A stretch of DNA of 64,000 nt from Paenibacillus sp. J5C2022 (GTDB lineage Bacteria > Bacillota > Bacilli > Paenibacillales > Paenibacillaceae). The translations under genes were made by a program, and so were the position numbers. Under the pieces are notes generated by a model, which saw only the letters and a program-made list of their open reading frames with translations, was not told the DNA's origin and searched no databases. This document shows positions 37,778 through 46,646 of the stretch, piece by piece. Each line of letters begins with the position of its first letter. Positions within the stretch are counted from its first letter, which is position 1. The DNA lies in NCBI RefSeq assembly GCF_025567625.1, contig NZ_JAOQJC010000009.1, forward strand, positions 1 to 64,000, in the 5' to 3' direction.

Positions 37778-37886
37778 TACGTCTCTACCTTAGCCCGAGA
37801 AAAGGGCGGTATGCAGCCTCAAAATAAATGAATTTACTCAAAAATTGAGTTCAAATTTAGCGAATTACTTCCCCTGTGAAGAATAA
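37778..37886 (-). promoter_or_regulatory. Shared upstream element, copy E2 (before DegT operon)
   Basis: Second copy of the ~110-base element at 20708-20817, in the same orientation relative to its gene. On the minus strand TTTTGAG occurs twice, 19 bases apart, around TAAATTCATTTA; further on GGCTAAGGTAGAGACGTA matches GGCTAAAGTAGAGACGTA in E1 and may hold the -10 and start point. TTTTTTGAGTA also occurs upstream of the ceramidase/importer operon (31790-31805). Confidence 0.6.
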
Positions 37887-37980
37887 ACCCCAAGCCGTGC
37901 AAGCCATTTCAATTGAGGCGTCTAAAACAGGAAAAAGACGCCCGGAGGCGCCTGCGATTGAGATCAACGATATGAAGCAA

Positions 37981-38012
37981 AATCAAAAGTGAGCCGCCTG
38001 CTCAGGCGACTC
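37981..38012 (-). terminator. Terminator of the NUDIX gene
   Basis: GAGTCGCCTG and CAGGCGGCTC form a 10-bp stem (one G-T pair) with a 2-base loop, followed on the minus strand by CTTTTGATTTTG. It lies 14 bases past the NUDIX stop. Confidence 0.65.
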
Positions 38013-38025
38013 GCTGCTATTAACG

Positions 38026-38541
38026 TTAATTGGCTTTTAAACCTCGCATTACTCTCTTTAATGCTTCTTCATAAAGAGCCCGGTTATTTTGAACCCACCG
38101 AACTTTACAGGCATCTTCCCGATTGAAGAAGCCTCTTCCCTTTGTTTCGCTTGTGCCATGGAAATCATCAAGCCTTTCAATTCTGGCGCAATAAAATACC
38201 ATATAGCTGTCCGGATAGGGGTATTTATACTTCTCCGGTTTATGAAACAATCGGATTAATTCATAACCCAGGAGCTGAGGAGATGCAATCAAAGCGCCCG
38301 TTTCTTCATAAAGCTCTCTTCTCATAGCTTCTTCCGGGCTTTCCCCATGCTCAATATGACCTCCGGGAATATCCCAGCCTCTTTCATTCAAGTTCGTCAA
38401 CAATAGCGTATTTTCCTGAAACGCCAGCACGAATGAACTCGTTATTAATTCCTGTTGAGGAAGAAACTCAGACAATACCAATCGCGTTTCATTGGGCAAA
38501 GGAAGACCCGCTACATTTTCATGCGATCTTATGACTTGCAT
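38026..38541 (-). CDS. NUDIX hydrolase
   Basis: Cytoplasmic pyrophosphohydrolase of 171 aa. Residues 61-83 fit the NUDIX box exactly: G-x5-E-x7-R-E-L-Y-E-E-T-G-A. The substrate (a nucleotide, sugar nucleotide or similar) cannot be told from the sequence. The ATG at 38541 has AGAGGAGAG upstream and lies 19 bases after the zinc-ribbon gene, so the two are probably co-transcribed. Confidence 0.87.
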   Translation of the reverse strand: MQVIRSHENVAGLPLPNETRLVLSEFLPQQELITSSFVLAFQENTLLLTNLNERGWDIPGGHIEHGESPEEAMRRELYEETGALIASPQLLGYELIRLFHKPEKYKYPYPDSYMVFYCARIERLDDFHGTSETKGRGFFNREDACKVRWVQNNRALYEEALKRVMRGLKAN

Positions 38542-38560
38542 TCTTCCGCTCTCTCCTCTT

Positions 38561-38968
38561 TCAACCCAAGAACAAATCCAGCCCGCTACTGAATTCGCCT
38601 TGCTTGCGGTTCCGAAGCACATTGGGATCGTAGATTTTCACCGTGCCGCAATTCAGGCATGATACGAACCAGTAGTGATGATGCTGAATGTCCAGCAACT
38701 TGCTTATACCCGGTCCCGTCATGGCTACCTCCTGCACCCTGCACTCCTTATGGTCGCAATCCGAGCAGGAATACTCGCTTTCCAACTGAGCCAGCACATC
38801 CGCCGCCTCTTCCTCTTCTGCGGCAGGCACATGCCGGAAGTCATCCGGCTGATCGTTATCGCCGGATTCCAGATGGGATGGGAATACTTCGTGCATGCAC
38901 TCCGGACAAATATCCTTGTCCAGAATAACCTCGTTCTCGCACCAAGGACATACCACGGTCTCCGCCAT
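38561..38968 (-). CDS. Zinc-ribbon protein with DUF2082-like C-terminus
   Basis: Small acidic protein of 135 aa. Two C-x2-C pairs near the N-terminus (C-P-W-C and C-P-E-C) form one zinc knuckle. The C-terminal part has C-S-D-C, then T-G-P-G-I-S-K-L-L-D-I-Q, and C-L-N-C-G-T, matching the pattern of DUF2082 nucleic-acid-binding zinc ribbons. An acidic linker joins the two. The ATG at 38968 is set by AAGGAGGGGG 7 bases upstream; a TTG two codons earlier would touch that site. Function unknown. Confidence 0.8.
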   Translation of the reverse strand: MAETVVCPWCENEVILDKDICPECMHEVFPSHLESGDNDQPDDFRHVPAAEEEEAADVLAQLESEYSCSDCDHKECRVQEVAMTGPGISKLLDIQHHHYWFVSCLNCGTVKIYDPNVLRNRKQGEFSSGLDLFLG

Positions 38969-39062
38969 CGTCAACCCCCTCCTTCGTTTGTCCTCATTGT
39001 ATCATGATTTCCATGCCTTGGAGGGGGAAATTATTGATGGCCTGCGGGCCATTCCGTCAAAT

Positions 39063-40655
39063 TCAGCTTCCGCTCCCCCGCTTATGGGCAGCGTTGTAGA
39101 TATCCTTCAGCTCATAGGCTCCAAGCTTCTTGCATTGCTCCAGAAAGTCCTGCAGATTCTCGTCGGTAATCGGGCTTCTCCCCGTCACGAACTCCGTCAT
39201 TTTCTCTTCGATATATACGGTCAAGTTGTCCAGCTTCTCCTTGCGCAGCTCATTCTCTTCTTCCGTCAGCACCAGCAGGTTAGGCGCAGGCACGACATAC
39301 GGCATATACTGCTCTTCAATCCGCTGTGCCTTCTCCGTCAATCGGTCGGCCAGACGGGATTTCCCATTGTCCAGATTCACATCGGTGTACCATATCCCCC
39401 ATTCGCCCCGAAGCTGATCATAAGGAGCGGGTCCAAGCGATTCCAGGAACTTGGGCTCCCCTTCGGAACGGTCATACGTCTTGCCCTCAATGCCAAGCGC
39501 CAGGTAATCGGACCCTTCTTCACCCAGCAGATAATCAAGGAATTTCACTGCCGTCACTTTGTCCTTCACTCCTGCGGATATAGCGAGGCCGTTTTGGCCA
39601 ATCAGTTCTCTGGAGAATAAATACGGCTTAATGCCATCGGCCGCCGGCAGTGGTATGACGTCTACTTCATAACCCGGAATCATTCCCGCTTCGGCGGCGC
39701 GGTTCGTCAACTGCTCGTTCCTCGTCTTCCAATGATAAGTAACGAACGACTTGCCCGTCAGCATCCGCTCTTCCCACTGCGCGCCGGTCAAGATCGCATA
39801 CTCCTTGTCAAGCAGCTCCTCCGCATACAATTTGTTCATATACTGAAGCGCTTCTTTGAAGCCGGGATGATCCCCCGCGAATTGATACTCCCCGCTATCG
39901 GGCTCCATTTGGAGGTACCCTTCGATTCCCGTGAACATTCTCAGCATAATCGTATAAAGCCCTATTGGCCCGCTAACGTTTGGCGTAATGAACGGATAAG
40001 AATCGGGATGCTCTTTTTTAAGCGTCTTCAGCATCTCGTACAGCTCCTCCGGATTTTTGGGAGCCTCCAGATTATACTTGTCCATCAAGTCTTGACGTGC
40101 GATCCAGGTGTAATTGAAGCCGATTCCTTCCACGATAGGAATGGAATAGATTCCGCCATCCGCCCCCGTGACGACATGCTTCACATGCGGATAAGTTTCG
40201 AACAGCTTTTTCATATTGGGAGCATGCTCTTCAATATAGGGAGCCAGATCCAGGAATACGCCTTCCTGTCCGTACAAGCGAGCATCCGCATGCGGCACTG
40301 GCATGAAGTCGGTCACGGAATTGGTAGCAATCAATATTTGTCTCTTCTCCTGCAATCCTTCCTGAGGCACCGCTTCGAATTTCACCTTTACATTCGTCTT
40401 CTGGAATATTTCCTGGAAAATTTGCCAATCGTCCCGAATAGGCGCTTCCCTTCGCTCGCCGACGAACCATTTGAATGTGACCGGCTTCTCCGATAGCCAA
40501 GTCGATGTGCCGCTTGACTCCGCCTTCGGCGCCGCGCTCGGGCTCTGATCCGGCTTGGCGCTGCCGCCATTCCCGTTAGAGCAAGCTGCAGTCGCCATGC
40601 TTAAACATGCTAACAGTGATAATCCGAAGCCCATCTTGCGAAACGTTCTGTTCAT
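39063..40655 (-). CDS. Sugar ABC transporter solute-binding lipoprotein
   Basis: Third LplA-type binding lipoprotein in the window, 530 aa. Lipobox T-A-A-C with Cys25, then a Gly/Ser/Pro-rich linker. F-K-W-F-V-G-E-R-R-E-A-P near 60 and E-E-G-S-D-Y-L-A-L-G-I-E-G-K-T-Y near 390 are typical blocks. AAGGGGG precedes the ATG. It is the last gene of its importer and no enzyme follows, so the ligand cannot be guessed from context. A small hairpin (ATGGCC / GGCCAT at 39037-39052) lies just past the stop. Confidence 0.88.
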   Translation of the reverse strand: MNRTFRKMGFGLSLLACLSMATAACSNGNGGSAKPDQSPSAAPKAESSGTSTWLSEKPVTFKWFVGERREAPIRDDWQIFQEIFQKTNVKVKFEAVPQEGLQEKRQILIATNSVTDFMPVPHADARLYGQEGVFLDLAPYIEEHAPNMKKLFETYPHVKHVVTGADGGIYSIPIVEGIGFNYTWIARQDLMDKYNLEAPKNPEELYEMLKTLKKEHPDSYPFITPNVSGPIGLYTIMLRMFTGIEGYLQMEPDSGEYQFAGDHPGFKEALQYMNKLYAEELLDKEYAILTGAQWEERMLTGKSFVTYHWKTRNEQLTNRAAEAGMIPGYEVDVIPLPAADGIKPYLFSRELIGQNGLAISAGVKDKVTAVKFLDYLLGEEGSDYLALGIEGKTYDRSEGEPKFLESLGPAPYDQLRGEWGIWYTDVNLDNGKSRLADRLTEKAQRIEEQYMPYVVPAPNLLVLTEEENELRKEKLDNLTVYIEEKMTEFVTGRSPITDENLQDFLEQCKKLGAYELKDIYNAAHKRGSGS

Positions 40656-40678
40656 ATATAATCCCCCTTGTTATGATT

Positions 40679-41542
40679 TCAACCTTTAATGCCGCCGATC
40701 ATGCTGCCCTGTACGAAATACTTCTGAATAAACGGATAAATGCACAGAATAGGCAACGTCGCAATCATGATAGTGGAATATTTCACAGTCTCTACAAACG
40801 TCGCCCCGCCGTCCTCCATATACGTCTCGGACCCGGAACCTGCAATAATGATGTTGCGCAGCAATATTTGCAGCGGGTATTTGTCCCGGTCGCTCAGATA
40901 GATTAACGCATCGAAGAAGGAGTTCCACTGCCCGACAGCGGTGAACAACCCTATAGTAAGCATAACGGGCAGAGATAGCGGCATGACGATTCGCAGCAGC
41001 ACTCCCATCGTACTGCAGCCGTCCATCGTCGCTGCGTCCTCCAGCTCCTTTGGAAGCGCTTCGAAAAATGTGCGCATAATAAACAAGTACCAGGTATTGA
41101 CCAATGTCGGCAGCACAATCGCCCAAATGGAATTCAACAGCCCCAGATGTTGAACGACTAGAAAAGTCGGGATAAGTCCGCCGTTGAACAGCAGCGTGAA
41201 TGCCGCCATCAACAGGATCGCACGTCGGCCCGGCAGCCAGCGCTTCGCAAGCGGGTACGCCATCATAGCCGTCACAATTAACGTCAGCACAGTCTGAACG
41301 ACCGTGTACCGAATCGTATTCCAGTAGCTGATCCATAAATCCGGCAGAAACAGAATCCGTTCATAAGCGATCCAGGTCCAATCCTGCGGAAGCAGCCGGA
41401 CTTGACCGCTTGCCACCAGGGCAGGATTGCTGAAGGAAGCCGAGAACACGAATACGATAGGATAAAGCATCACTGCAATCAATACTAGCATAAGCGCTGT
41501 ATTCGCACTGTCAAAAATGCGGGAGCCGAGGCTTGCTTTCAT
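40679..41542 (-). CDS. Sugar ABC transporter permease (YtcP/LplC type)
   Basis: Inner-membrane permease of 287 aa with about six hydrophobic segments. Loop E-D-A-A-T-M-D-G-C-S replaces the usual D-G-A-G, a small variation at the ATPase contact. The C-terminus ends Q-G-S-M-I-G-G-I-K-G. AAGGGGG precedes the ATG, 12 bases after the LplB-type partner. Confidence 0.87.
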   Translation of the reverse strand: MKASLGSRIFDSANTALMLVLIAVMLYPIVFVFSASFSNPALVASGQVRLLPQDWTWIAYERILFLPDLWISYWNTIRYTVVQTVLTLIVTAMMAYPLAKRWLPGRRAILLMAAFTLLFNGGLIPTFLVVQHLGLLNSIWAIVLPTLVNTWYLFIMRTFFEALPKELEDAATMDGCSTMGVLLRIVMPLSLPVMLTIGLFTAVGQWNSFFDALIYLSDRDKYPLQILLRNIIIAGSGSETYMEDGGATFVETVKYSTIMIATLPILCIYPFIQKYFVQGSMIGGIKG

Positions 41543-41554
41543 ATCTTTTCCCCC

Positions 41555-42526
41555 TTACCACAGACTGGTGTCCGAATATTTTCGCGCCACGCGATTCGCC
41601 ATGACTACCAATACGAATCCCACTGCGGACTGAGACAACCCGACTGCTGTAGCAAAGCTGAAGTCCGCTCCCAGAATGCCTCTTCGATACACAAATGTAT
41701 TGATGACATCGGCCGTCTCGTAAATCATGGGATTGTACAGCAAGATGATCTTCTGATAGCCGATCTCCATCATATTCCCCAAGTTCAACACGAACAAGAT
41801 AATAATAACCGGCATCATGCCCGCCAAGGTGATATGGCGTATTTGCTGGAACCGGTTCGCGCCATCCATTTTGGCCGCCTCATATAGCGTCGGATCGATG
41901 CCTGCGATCGCCGCCAAGTACAGAATCGTGCCCCACCCCAGCTTCTGCCACAGCTCCGAGCCGATGTAGATACTTCGGAACCATTCCGGTATGCCAAGGA
42001 ACATAATGGGATCAATGCCGAACCAAGCCTGGAGCAGGTGATTGACGATTCCGCTCTGCGGCGACAGGAAATTGACAACCATGCCGACAATGATGACCGT
42101 GGACAGGAAGTGCGGCATATAGCTGATCGTCTGAACGATTCTTTTGAACATAGCGTTCTTCAGCTCATTCAACAGCAAGGCCAGCACAATCGGTGCCGGA
42201 AAGTGAAACAATAAATCATACACATTAAGCAGCAAAGTATTGCGGATCAAACGCCAAGCTTCCGGTGTGTCATAAAAAAATTGTACAAAATGCTCCAGTC
42301 CCACCCACTTGCTTCCCCAGATGCCCTTGACTACCGAATAATCCTGAAATCCCATCAGAACACCGTACATCGGGGCATATTTGAAGATAATGTAATACAG
42401 AATGCCCGGCAGCATCAACAAGTACAAAGCCTTGTGTTTCGAAATCATGCGCAGCAGCTCGATACCGGGCTTGGCCTGCTTCAAGTGGGCGGGTCCCGAC
42501 TTGGACACCCAGACCGCTTGCTTCAT
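41555..42526 (-). CDS. Sugar ABC transporter permease (LplB type)
   Basis: Inner-membrane permease of 323 aa, first gene of the third importer. Basic N-terminal tail, first membrane segment L-L-M-L-P-G-I-L-Y-Y-I-I-F, loop E-A-A-K-M-D-G-A-N, end M-A-N-R-V-A-R-K. AAAGGGTG lies about 8 bases before the ATG. A candidate promoter lies at 42610-42638. Confidence 0.87.
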   Translation of the reverse strand: MKQAVWVSKSGPAHLKQAKPGIELLRMISKHKALYLLMLPGILYYIIFKYAPMYGVLMGFQDYSVVKGIWGSKWVGLEHFVQFFYDTPEAWRLIRNTLLLNVYDLLFHFPAPIVLALLLNELKNAMFKRIVQTISYMPHFLSTVIIVGMVVNFLSPQSGIVNHLLQAWFGIDPIMFLGIPEWFRSIYIGSELWQKLGWGTILYLAAIAGIDPTLYEAAKMDGANRFQQIRHITLAGMMPVIIILFVLNLGNMMEIGYQKIILLYNPMIYETADVINTFVYRRGILGADFSFATAVGLSQSAVGFVLVVMANRVARKYSDTSLW

Positions 42527-42609
42527 GCATATTCACCCTTTCTTCATGCCCCTCCCGGGAAGAGGCGATTTGTCATGTCCTGCCCATCATAAGGGAGAGG
42601 CAAAAGCAG

Positions 42610-42638
42610 GGTAAAGAGATCATTTTTCTGCCAGTCAA
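42610..42638 (-). promoter_or_regulatory. Candidate sigma-A promoter of importer III
   Basis: On the minus strand TTGACT, a 17-base spacer and TTTACC, about 85 bases before the first permease start. The -35 box is good and the -10 poor, as expected for an activator-dependent promoter. The AGTGTCCT repeats lie 43 and 71 bases upstream of the -35 box. Confidence 0.4.
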
Positions 42639-42790
42639 TCCCTTTAGCGGCTGGGCTCAGGGACCTTCCTCGCTGTGACAAGTGTCCTGATTTTCCTTTT
42701 TTTATAGGAGTGTCCTCATCTGCGATCGCTTTGAAATGCTTGATTCTCGGGGAAAGTGATCATTTTTGCATCCGATGTACAGCACACAAC

Positions 42791-42824
42791 AAAAAAAAGC
42801 ACCGCCGATGTTCAAGCGATGCTT
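42791..42824 (-). terminator. Terminator of the AraC regulator gene
   Basis: AAGCATCGC pairs with GCGGTGCTT (9 bp, one G-T pair), followed by a run of Ts on the minus strand. Confidence 0.75.
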
Positions 42825-42868
42825 CTTGCCGGTCTTCCGCTCGGGGGAATAAAGGAGCTGGCTGCATT

Positions 42869-45202
42869 TTAACCGCTCAAGCTTTCCCGGTATTTGCCCG
42901 GCGTCACTCCCTCGTGCTTGCGGAATGCCTTGATGAATGAATTACGGCTAAGATAGCCGACTTGCAGGGCAATGTCGTCCAGCTTCAGCTCGGTGTCGGC
43001 CAATAAGCGCTTGGCCGCCTTCATCCGGCAGCGCAGAAGATATTCCACGTACTTCTCCCCTACCGCTTCCTTGAAGCTGCGGCTGAAGTGACCGATAGAC
43101 ATATTCAGCTCGCGCGCGAATTGTTCGATCGATATGTCGCTATGGAAATTTCCCTTTATATAGGAAAGAACGGCCTCGAAGCGCTCCGGCAATATCTCCT
43201 GATCAGTGAATAATTCCGCATGAGCCGACTCAAAAAATCGCTTCAGCTCCTCGATCGTGGCGCATTCATGCAGCCTCTGAAATAATGAAGAGTATTTCTC
43301 GATGCTGAAGTCATGCCTGCTATCCGTCGCCGCCGCTCTCAGCCAAGTGTTCAAGCTGTCAATGCATAGCTGCTTGACCCGCTCAGCCGGAGCGCCGTCC
43401 AGCCTGTCACTGTCCAGCATCCCATGAACGAGCTGCAGCATCTCTTCCCGTTGACCCGACTCGTACATCTGCAGCATTTGATTGACTTTCTGAGTCGACA
43501 GGAAGCTTTCAATCGTAGAACGCTCTCCCCAATCGTCCAGGTCCGTGCATATTTCCGCGCCGCTGTACAGCTTCTTCCCTTTCAACAATCGCAGCGCCAA
43601 TCGATACGATTCATGCAGATGCCACAGCCCATCGACTGCACACCCCAGTCCAATAGCCGAATAGTAATAGGCCGTATTCTCCTCACACACGTTGCGTATC
43701 GCTTCTCCAGCAACGAGAATTTGGCTTTCCGCCGCTCCCGGGTTCAGATGCACGATACATACGAGCAGATCCTTGCTGACAAGACAGAAGCGGACATCCG
43801 TCTCCATCGCCTTGACGATTCCATCCTTCAGCTCTACGATCAGGAAGGATTTGTCGGTCTCCGTCAGTTTGCGGCTCCCATACTCGCGGTACTGCAGATC
43901 GATACAGATCGCAGAGAACGCACCGGACACATCGACATCCAAGCCGATCTCCTTCGCATAATACTGCACGGACAGATCATCATTCAGCTCGCCGTACAGC
44001 ACTTTGCCCAGGAAGTGTTCCTGGACAACTGGCGATACGCCGGAAATTAGCGTTGACATATCTTTATTTTCGGTAATGAGCAGCTTGGACCAATGTTTAA
44101 TAAGATCGAACTCATTGCCTGATTGCGGCGGCAAGTGGGCTGAGGTGCGGCGCGTGCGTTCCAGCTGCCGTTTAATGTCCTTAATGGGCATATACATTCT
44201 GCGGCTTAAGTAATAAGAGATAACCGTGCCTACGATTAAGAAGAAGGACAGGAAGATCAAGCTGCCCAGCCTGATCGTCTCGGCCGGCTTGCGGAGCTCC
44301 TTCAAATCGGTCAGGCTCACATAGATCCACTTGTAAGAATTGGACGGCTCGAAGGCTACACGATAACGCCGCCCCTGCACCGTCATGCTCGCCGTTCCCG
44401 CATCGCTCTTCCGATAAGCTTCGAGCAAGGCGGGACTGTCTATTGCATGCTGGCCGGCATGCGCGAGCAGATCACCTTGCTCGTTCATGATAGCGGTTTC
44501 AATATAATGCTGATCGATAATTTTTATGTTTTGGCTCAGCTGCTCCTGATTGATATTCACCACCAGGTACACTTTGGGCGAATCTGTGTTGTACGGATAG
44601 CTTATCATCGCAGACACATATTGTCCTGACATCGTGGTGTGCTTCGACAATAGCGGCTTCTTCTGAATCTGCATGGAGCGGGTCATAGCCATCATTTTGC
44701 GCCCGCTGAACAGCTCGTCCCGCTCCGACGATGCCAACTCCGGCATAAAGTTCGTGTATTGGAAAAACATCTCCGGCGAAAAATGGCCGCTCGAGCTGTC
44801 GATGATCAACTGCTTGTCGGGGAGATACATGTAAGCGGAGCTGGCGAGCGGGTGCTCAATCAACGTCTGCAGCCTGTCGTACAAGCCGGTCATAATCTCG
44901 TTGCGTCGATACTGCTCCATCCCGTCGCCCGAGCGAATAAAGCTGTCCAAGCCGGAATAATCCAGCAGCTTGATCATCTCATTCTGCATGGAATGAATCA
45001 GCTTGTTCGTCTCTCCGGCGAATTGGCCGATGACAACCTCGCTAGACTTGTCCACTTCCCGTTCCATAACCTTGACCACATGCGTATAAACCAGAAGGCT
45101 GGCAATAATGGCAGGCACCATGATCAACAGAAAGAAGATGGCGTAGAACTGCTTGAATAACGAGAACCGCATAGTACGGTTGTTGAACACCCTATCCATC
45201 AT
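42869..45202 (-). CDS. Membrane-bound AraC-family regulator
   Basis: One-component regulator of 777 aa. Membrane segments at about 15-38 and 300-325 bracket an extracellular sensing domain; a HAMP-like stretch (M-Y-M-P-I-K-D-I-K-R-Q-L) follows. The C-terminal ~95 residues are AraC helix-turn-helix motifs (I-E-Q-F-A-R-E-L-N-M-S-I-G-H-F-S-R-S-F-K, ending G-V-T-P-G-K-Y-R). GGGGGGAG lies 11 bases before the ATG. It most likely controls the importer genes directly downstream. Distinct from the 31894 protein, with limited similarity outside the DNA-binding part. Confidence 0.87.
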   Translation of the reverse strand: MMDRVFNNRTMRFSLFKQFYAIFFLLIMVPAIIASLLVYTHVVKVMEREVDKSSEVVIGQFAGETNKLIHSMQNEMIKLLDYSGLDSFIRSGDGMEQYRRNEIMTGLYDRLQTLIEHPLASSAYMYLPDKQLIIDSSSGHFSPEMFFQYTNFMPELASSERDELFSGRKMMAMTRSMQIQKKPLLSKHTTMSGQYVSAMISYPYNTDSPKVYLVVNINQEQLSQNIKIIDQHYIETAIMNEQGDLLAHAGQHAIDSPALLEAYRKSDAGTASMTVQGRRYRVAFEPSNSYKWIYVSLTDLKELRKPAETIRLGSLIFLSFFLIVGTVISYYLSRRMYMPIKDIKRQLERTRRTSAHLPPQSGNEFDLIKHWSKLLITENKDMSTLISGVSPVVQEHFLGKVLYGELNDDLSVQYYAKEIGLDVDVSGAFSAICIDLQYREYGSRKLTETDKSFLIVELKDGIVKAMETDVRFCLVSKDLLVCIVHLNPGAAESQILVAGEAIRNVCEENTAYYYSAIGLGCAVDGLWHLHESYRLALRLLKGKKLYSGAEICTDLDDWGERSTIESFLSTQKVNQMLQMYESGQREEMLQLVHGMLDSDRLDGAPAERVKQLCIDSLNTWLRAAATDSRHDFSIEKYSSLFQRLHECATIEELKRFFESAHAELFTDQEILPERFEAVLSYIKGNFHSDISIEQFARELNMSIGHFSRSFKEAVGEKYVEYLLRCRMKAAKRLLADTELKLDDIALQVGYLSRNSFIKAFRKHEGVTPGKYRESLSG

Positions 45203-45238
45203 CGATAAACTTGCTCCCCCCTGCGGATTATTTCCGGA

Positions 45239-46258
45239 CTATGTCACTGCCGTTGCGAATGCTTTCATATGACTGCTGTGTCCCGGAGACAACTTCGCGC
45301 CGGGATCTATGTATACCTTCGCATTATTGATCGCGGTGGGAGCCTCCCCGAAGCCGACGGCAATCAGCCCCAGCTTGCCTGGATAAGTTGTAATATCGCC
45401 TGCCGCGAATATGCCGGAGATATTCGTCTCCATGCGGCTGTCCACCGGTATCGCCCCACCCTTCACGTGCACGCCCCACTGCTCGATAGGCCCAAGTGAG
45501 GAGACGAAGCCATAACTGATAATGACCTCGTCCGCCGCAATGCACTGTTCCTCCCCCGTTTTAACGTCCTTCAGCGTAAGCGACTCGATGCCGCCGTCGC
45601 CCTCCAGCGCTGTCACCTCCATCGGGGTCAACACATGGACGCCGGACTGCTTCAAACGCGCTATGCTGTGCTCATGCGCCCGGAATTTGTCGCGGCGATG
45701 GACTAATGTCACTCGGCTCGCGATCGGTTCCAGCATAAGAGACCAATCCACTGCGGAATCTCCGCCTCCGCAAATAACGACTTCCCTTCCCTGGAAGCGG
45801 CTCATATCGTCGACGAAGTAATGCAGATTCAACTCCTCATACCGCCAAGCGTCGGGAAGATCCAGTCTCCTTGGTTGGAAAGCCCCCGCGCCTCCCGTAA
45901 TAACAACGGATTTGGCGTATGTCTCTCCCCGATCCGTCATCAGCCGGAACAAGCGCTCCTCCAGCTTCTCGACATGGAGAACCCGCTCTTCCAGTCCGAT
46001 ATCCGTCTCGAACTGCGCCAATTGCTCCTTCAGCCTGTCGATCAGCTCCTGTGCGGTCACTTTCGGAAATCCCGCTATATCGTAAATATACTTCTCGGGA
46101 TATAATGCCGACAGCTGACCACCCAGCTGCGGCATGCTCTCGAACAGCTTCACCGAGGCATTCCTCATCCCCCCGTAGAAAGCCGCGAACAGCCCCGCCG
46201 GTCCCCCTCCTATTATCGCAATGTCTACCGGCGTTGTCATCGAATACTTCTCGTTCAT
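45239..46258 (-). CDS. Ferredoxin-NADP reductase type (YumC/TrxB-like flavoprotein)
   Basis: FAD/NAD(P)H flavoprotein of 339 aa. FAD-binding I-I-G-G-G-P-A-G near 15; a second dinucleotide motif I-C-G-G-G-D-S-A near 165 for NADPH; F-A-A-G-D near 285 closes the FAD site. It lacks the C-x2-C of thioredoxin reductases, which points to the YumC ferredoxin reductase group. The ATG at 46258 (GGGGGGCAC upstream) starts 25 bases past the Rieske gene. It would pass electrons from NADPH to that Rieske ferredoxin. Confidence 0.85.
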   Translation of the reverse strand: MNEKYSMTTPVDIAIIGGGPAGLFAAFYGGMRNASVKLFESMPQLGGQLSALYPEKYIYDIAGFPKVTAQELIDRLKEQLAQFETDIGLEERVLHVEKLEERLFRLMTDRGETYAKSVVITGGAGAFQPRRLDLPDAWRYEELNLHYFVDDMSRFQGREVVICGGGDSAVDWSLMLEPIASRVTLVHRRDKFRAHEHSIARLKQSGVHVLTPMEVTALEGDGGIESLTLKDVKTGEEQCIAADEVIISYGFVSSLGPIEQWGVHVKGGAIPVDSRMETNISGIFAAGDITTYPGKLGLIAVGFGEAPTAINNAKVYIDPGAKLSPGHSSHMKAFATAVT

Positions 46259-46283
46259 GCCGTGCCCCCCCATTCTGATGTCT

Positions 46284-46646
46284 CTATACGAAAACATACA
46301 GCTCGCCGTCCGTCTCTTCTACGCGGTATCCTCTTAGACGGACACTCTCGTCTGCCAGATGACGGCCGGTCAGCAGATCGAACTCCCAGCCGTGCCAAGG
46401 ACAACGCACAATCTCTCGGTCCCTGCCGTAGCGGTATTCGTATACGAGAGAAGGAAGTCTCGTGCCGCACACCACTCCTTCGCATACCGGCGCTCCTCCG
46501 TGCGGGCAAATATTGCGCCAGGCGTAATAAGCGCCGTTCACGAGAAAGATGCCGATCTCCATGCCGTTCACCGTTGCGACCAGTCGCCCCTTGTTCTTCA
46601 GCTCCTGCACAGTTCCTGCGAAGTGCTTCTGTTCAGTCTTGGGCAT
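46284..46646 (-). CDS. Rieske [2Fe-2S] ferredoxin
   Basis: Small electron carrier of 120 aa. The cluster ligands are Cys47 and His49 (C-P-H-G) and Cys82 and His85 (C-P-W-H-G). There are no membrane segments, so it is the soluble ferredoxin type used by ring-hydroxylating oxygenases. About 23 residues lie between A-P-V-C and the second motif ([13 protein letters not shown]), longer than in the shortest Rieske ferredoxins. GGAGG lies 9 bases before the ATG, and the gene overlaps the amidohydrolase by 14 bases. Confidence 0.88.
   Translation of the reverse strand: MPKTEQKHFAGTVQELKNKGRLVATVNGMEIGIFLVNGAYYAWRNICPHGGAPVCEGVVCGTRLPSLVYEYRYGRDREIVRCPWHGWEFDLLTGRHLADESVRLRGYRVEETDGELYVFV

Larger units (their letters stand above)
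42527..42868. other. Intergenic region between importer III and its AraC regulator
   Basis: This 342-base gap holds no gene. It contains the regulator's terminator, a candidate promoter for the importer, and two direct repeats AGTGTCCT at 42681-42688 and 42709-42716 (28 bases apart), which could be sites for the adjacent AraC protein. Confidence 0.5.
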
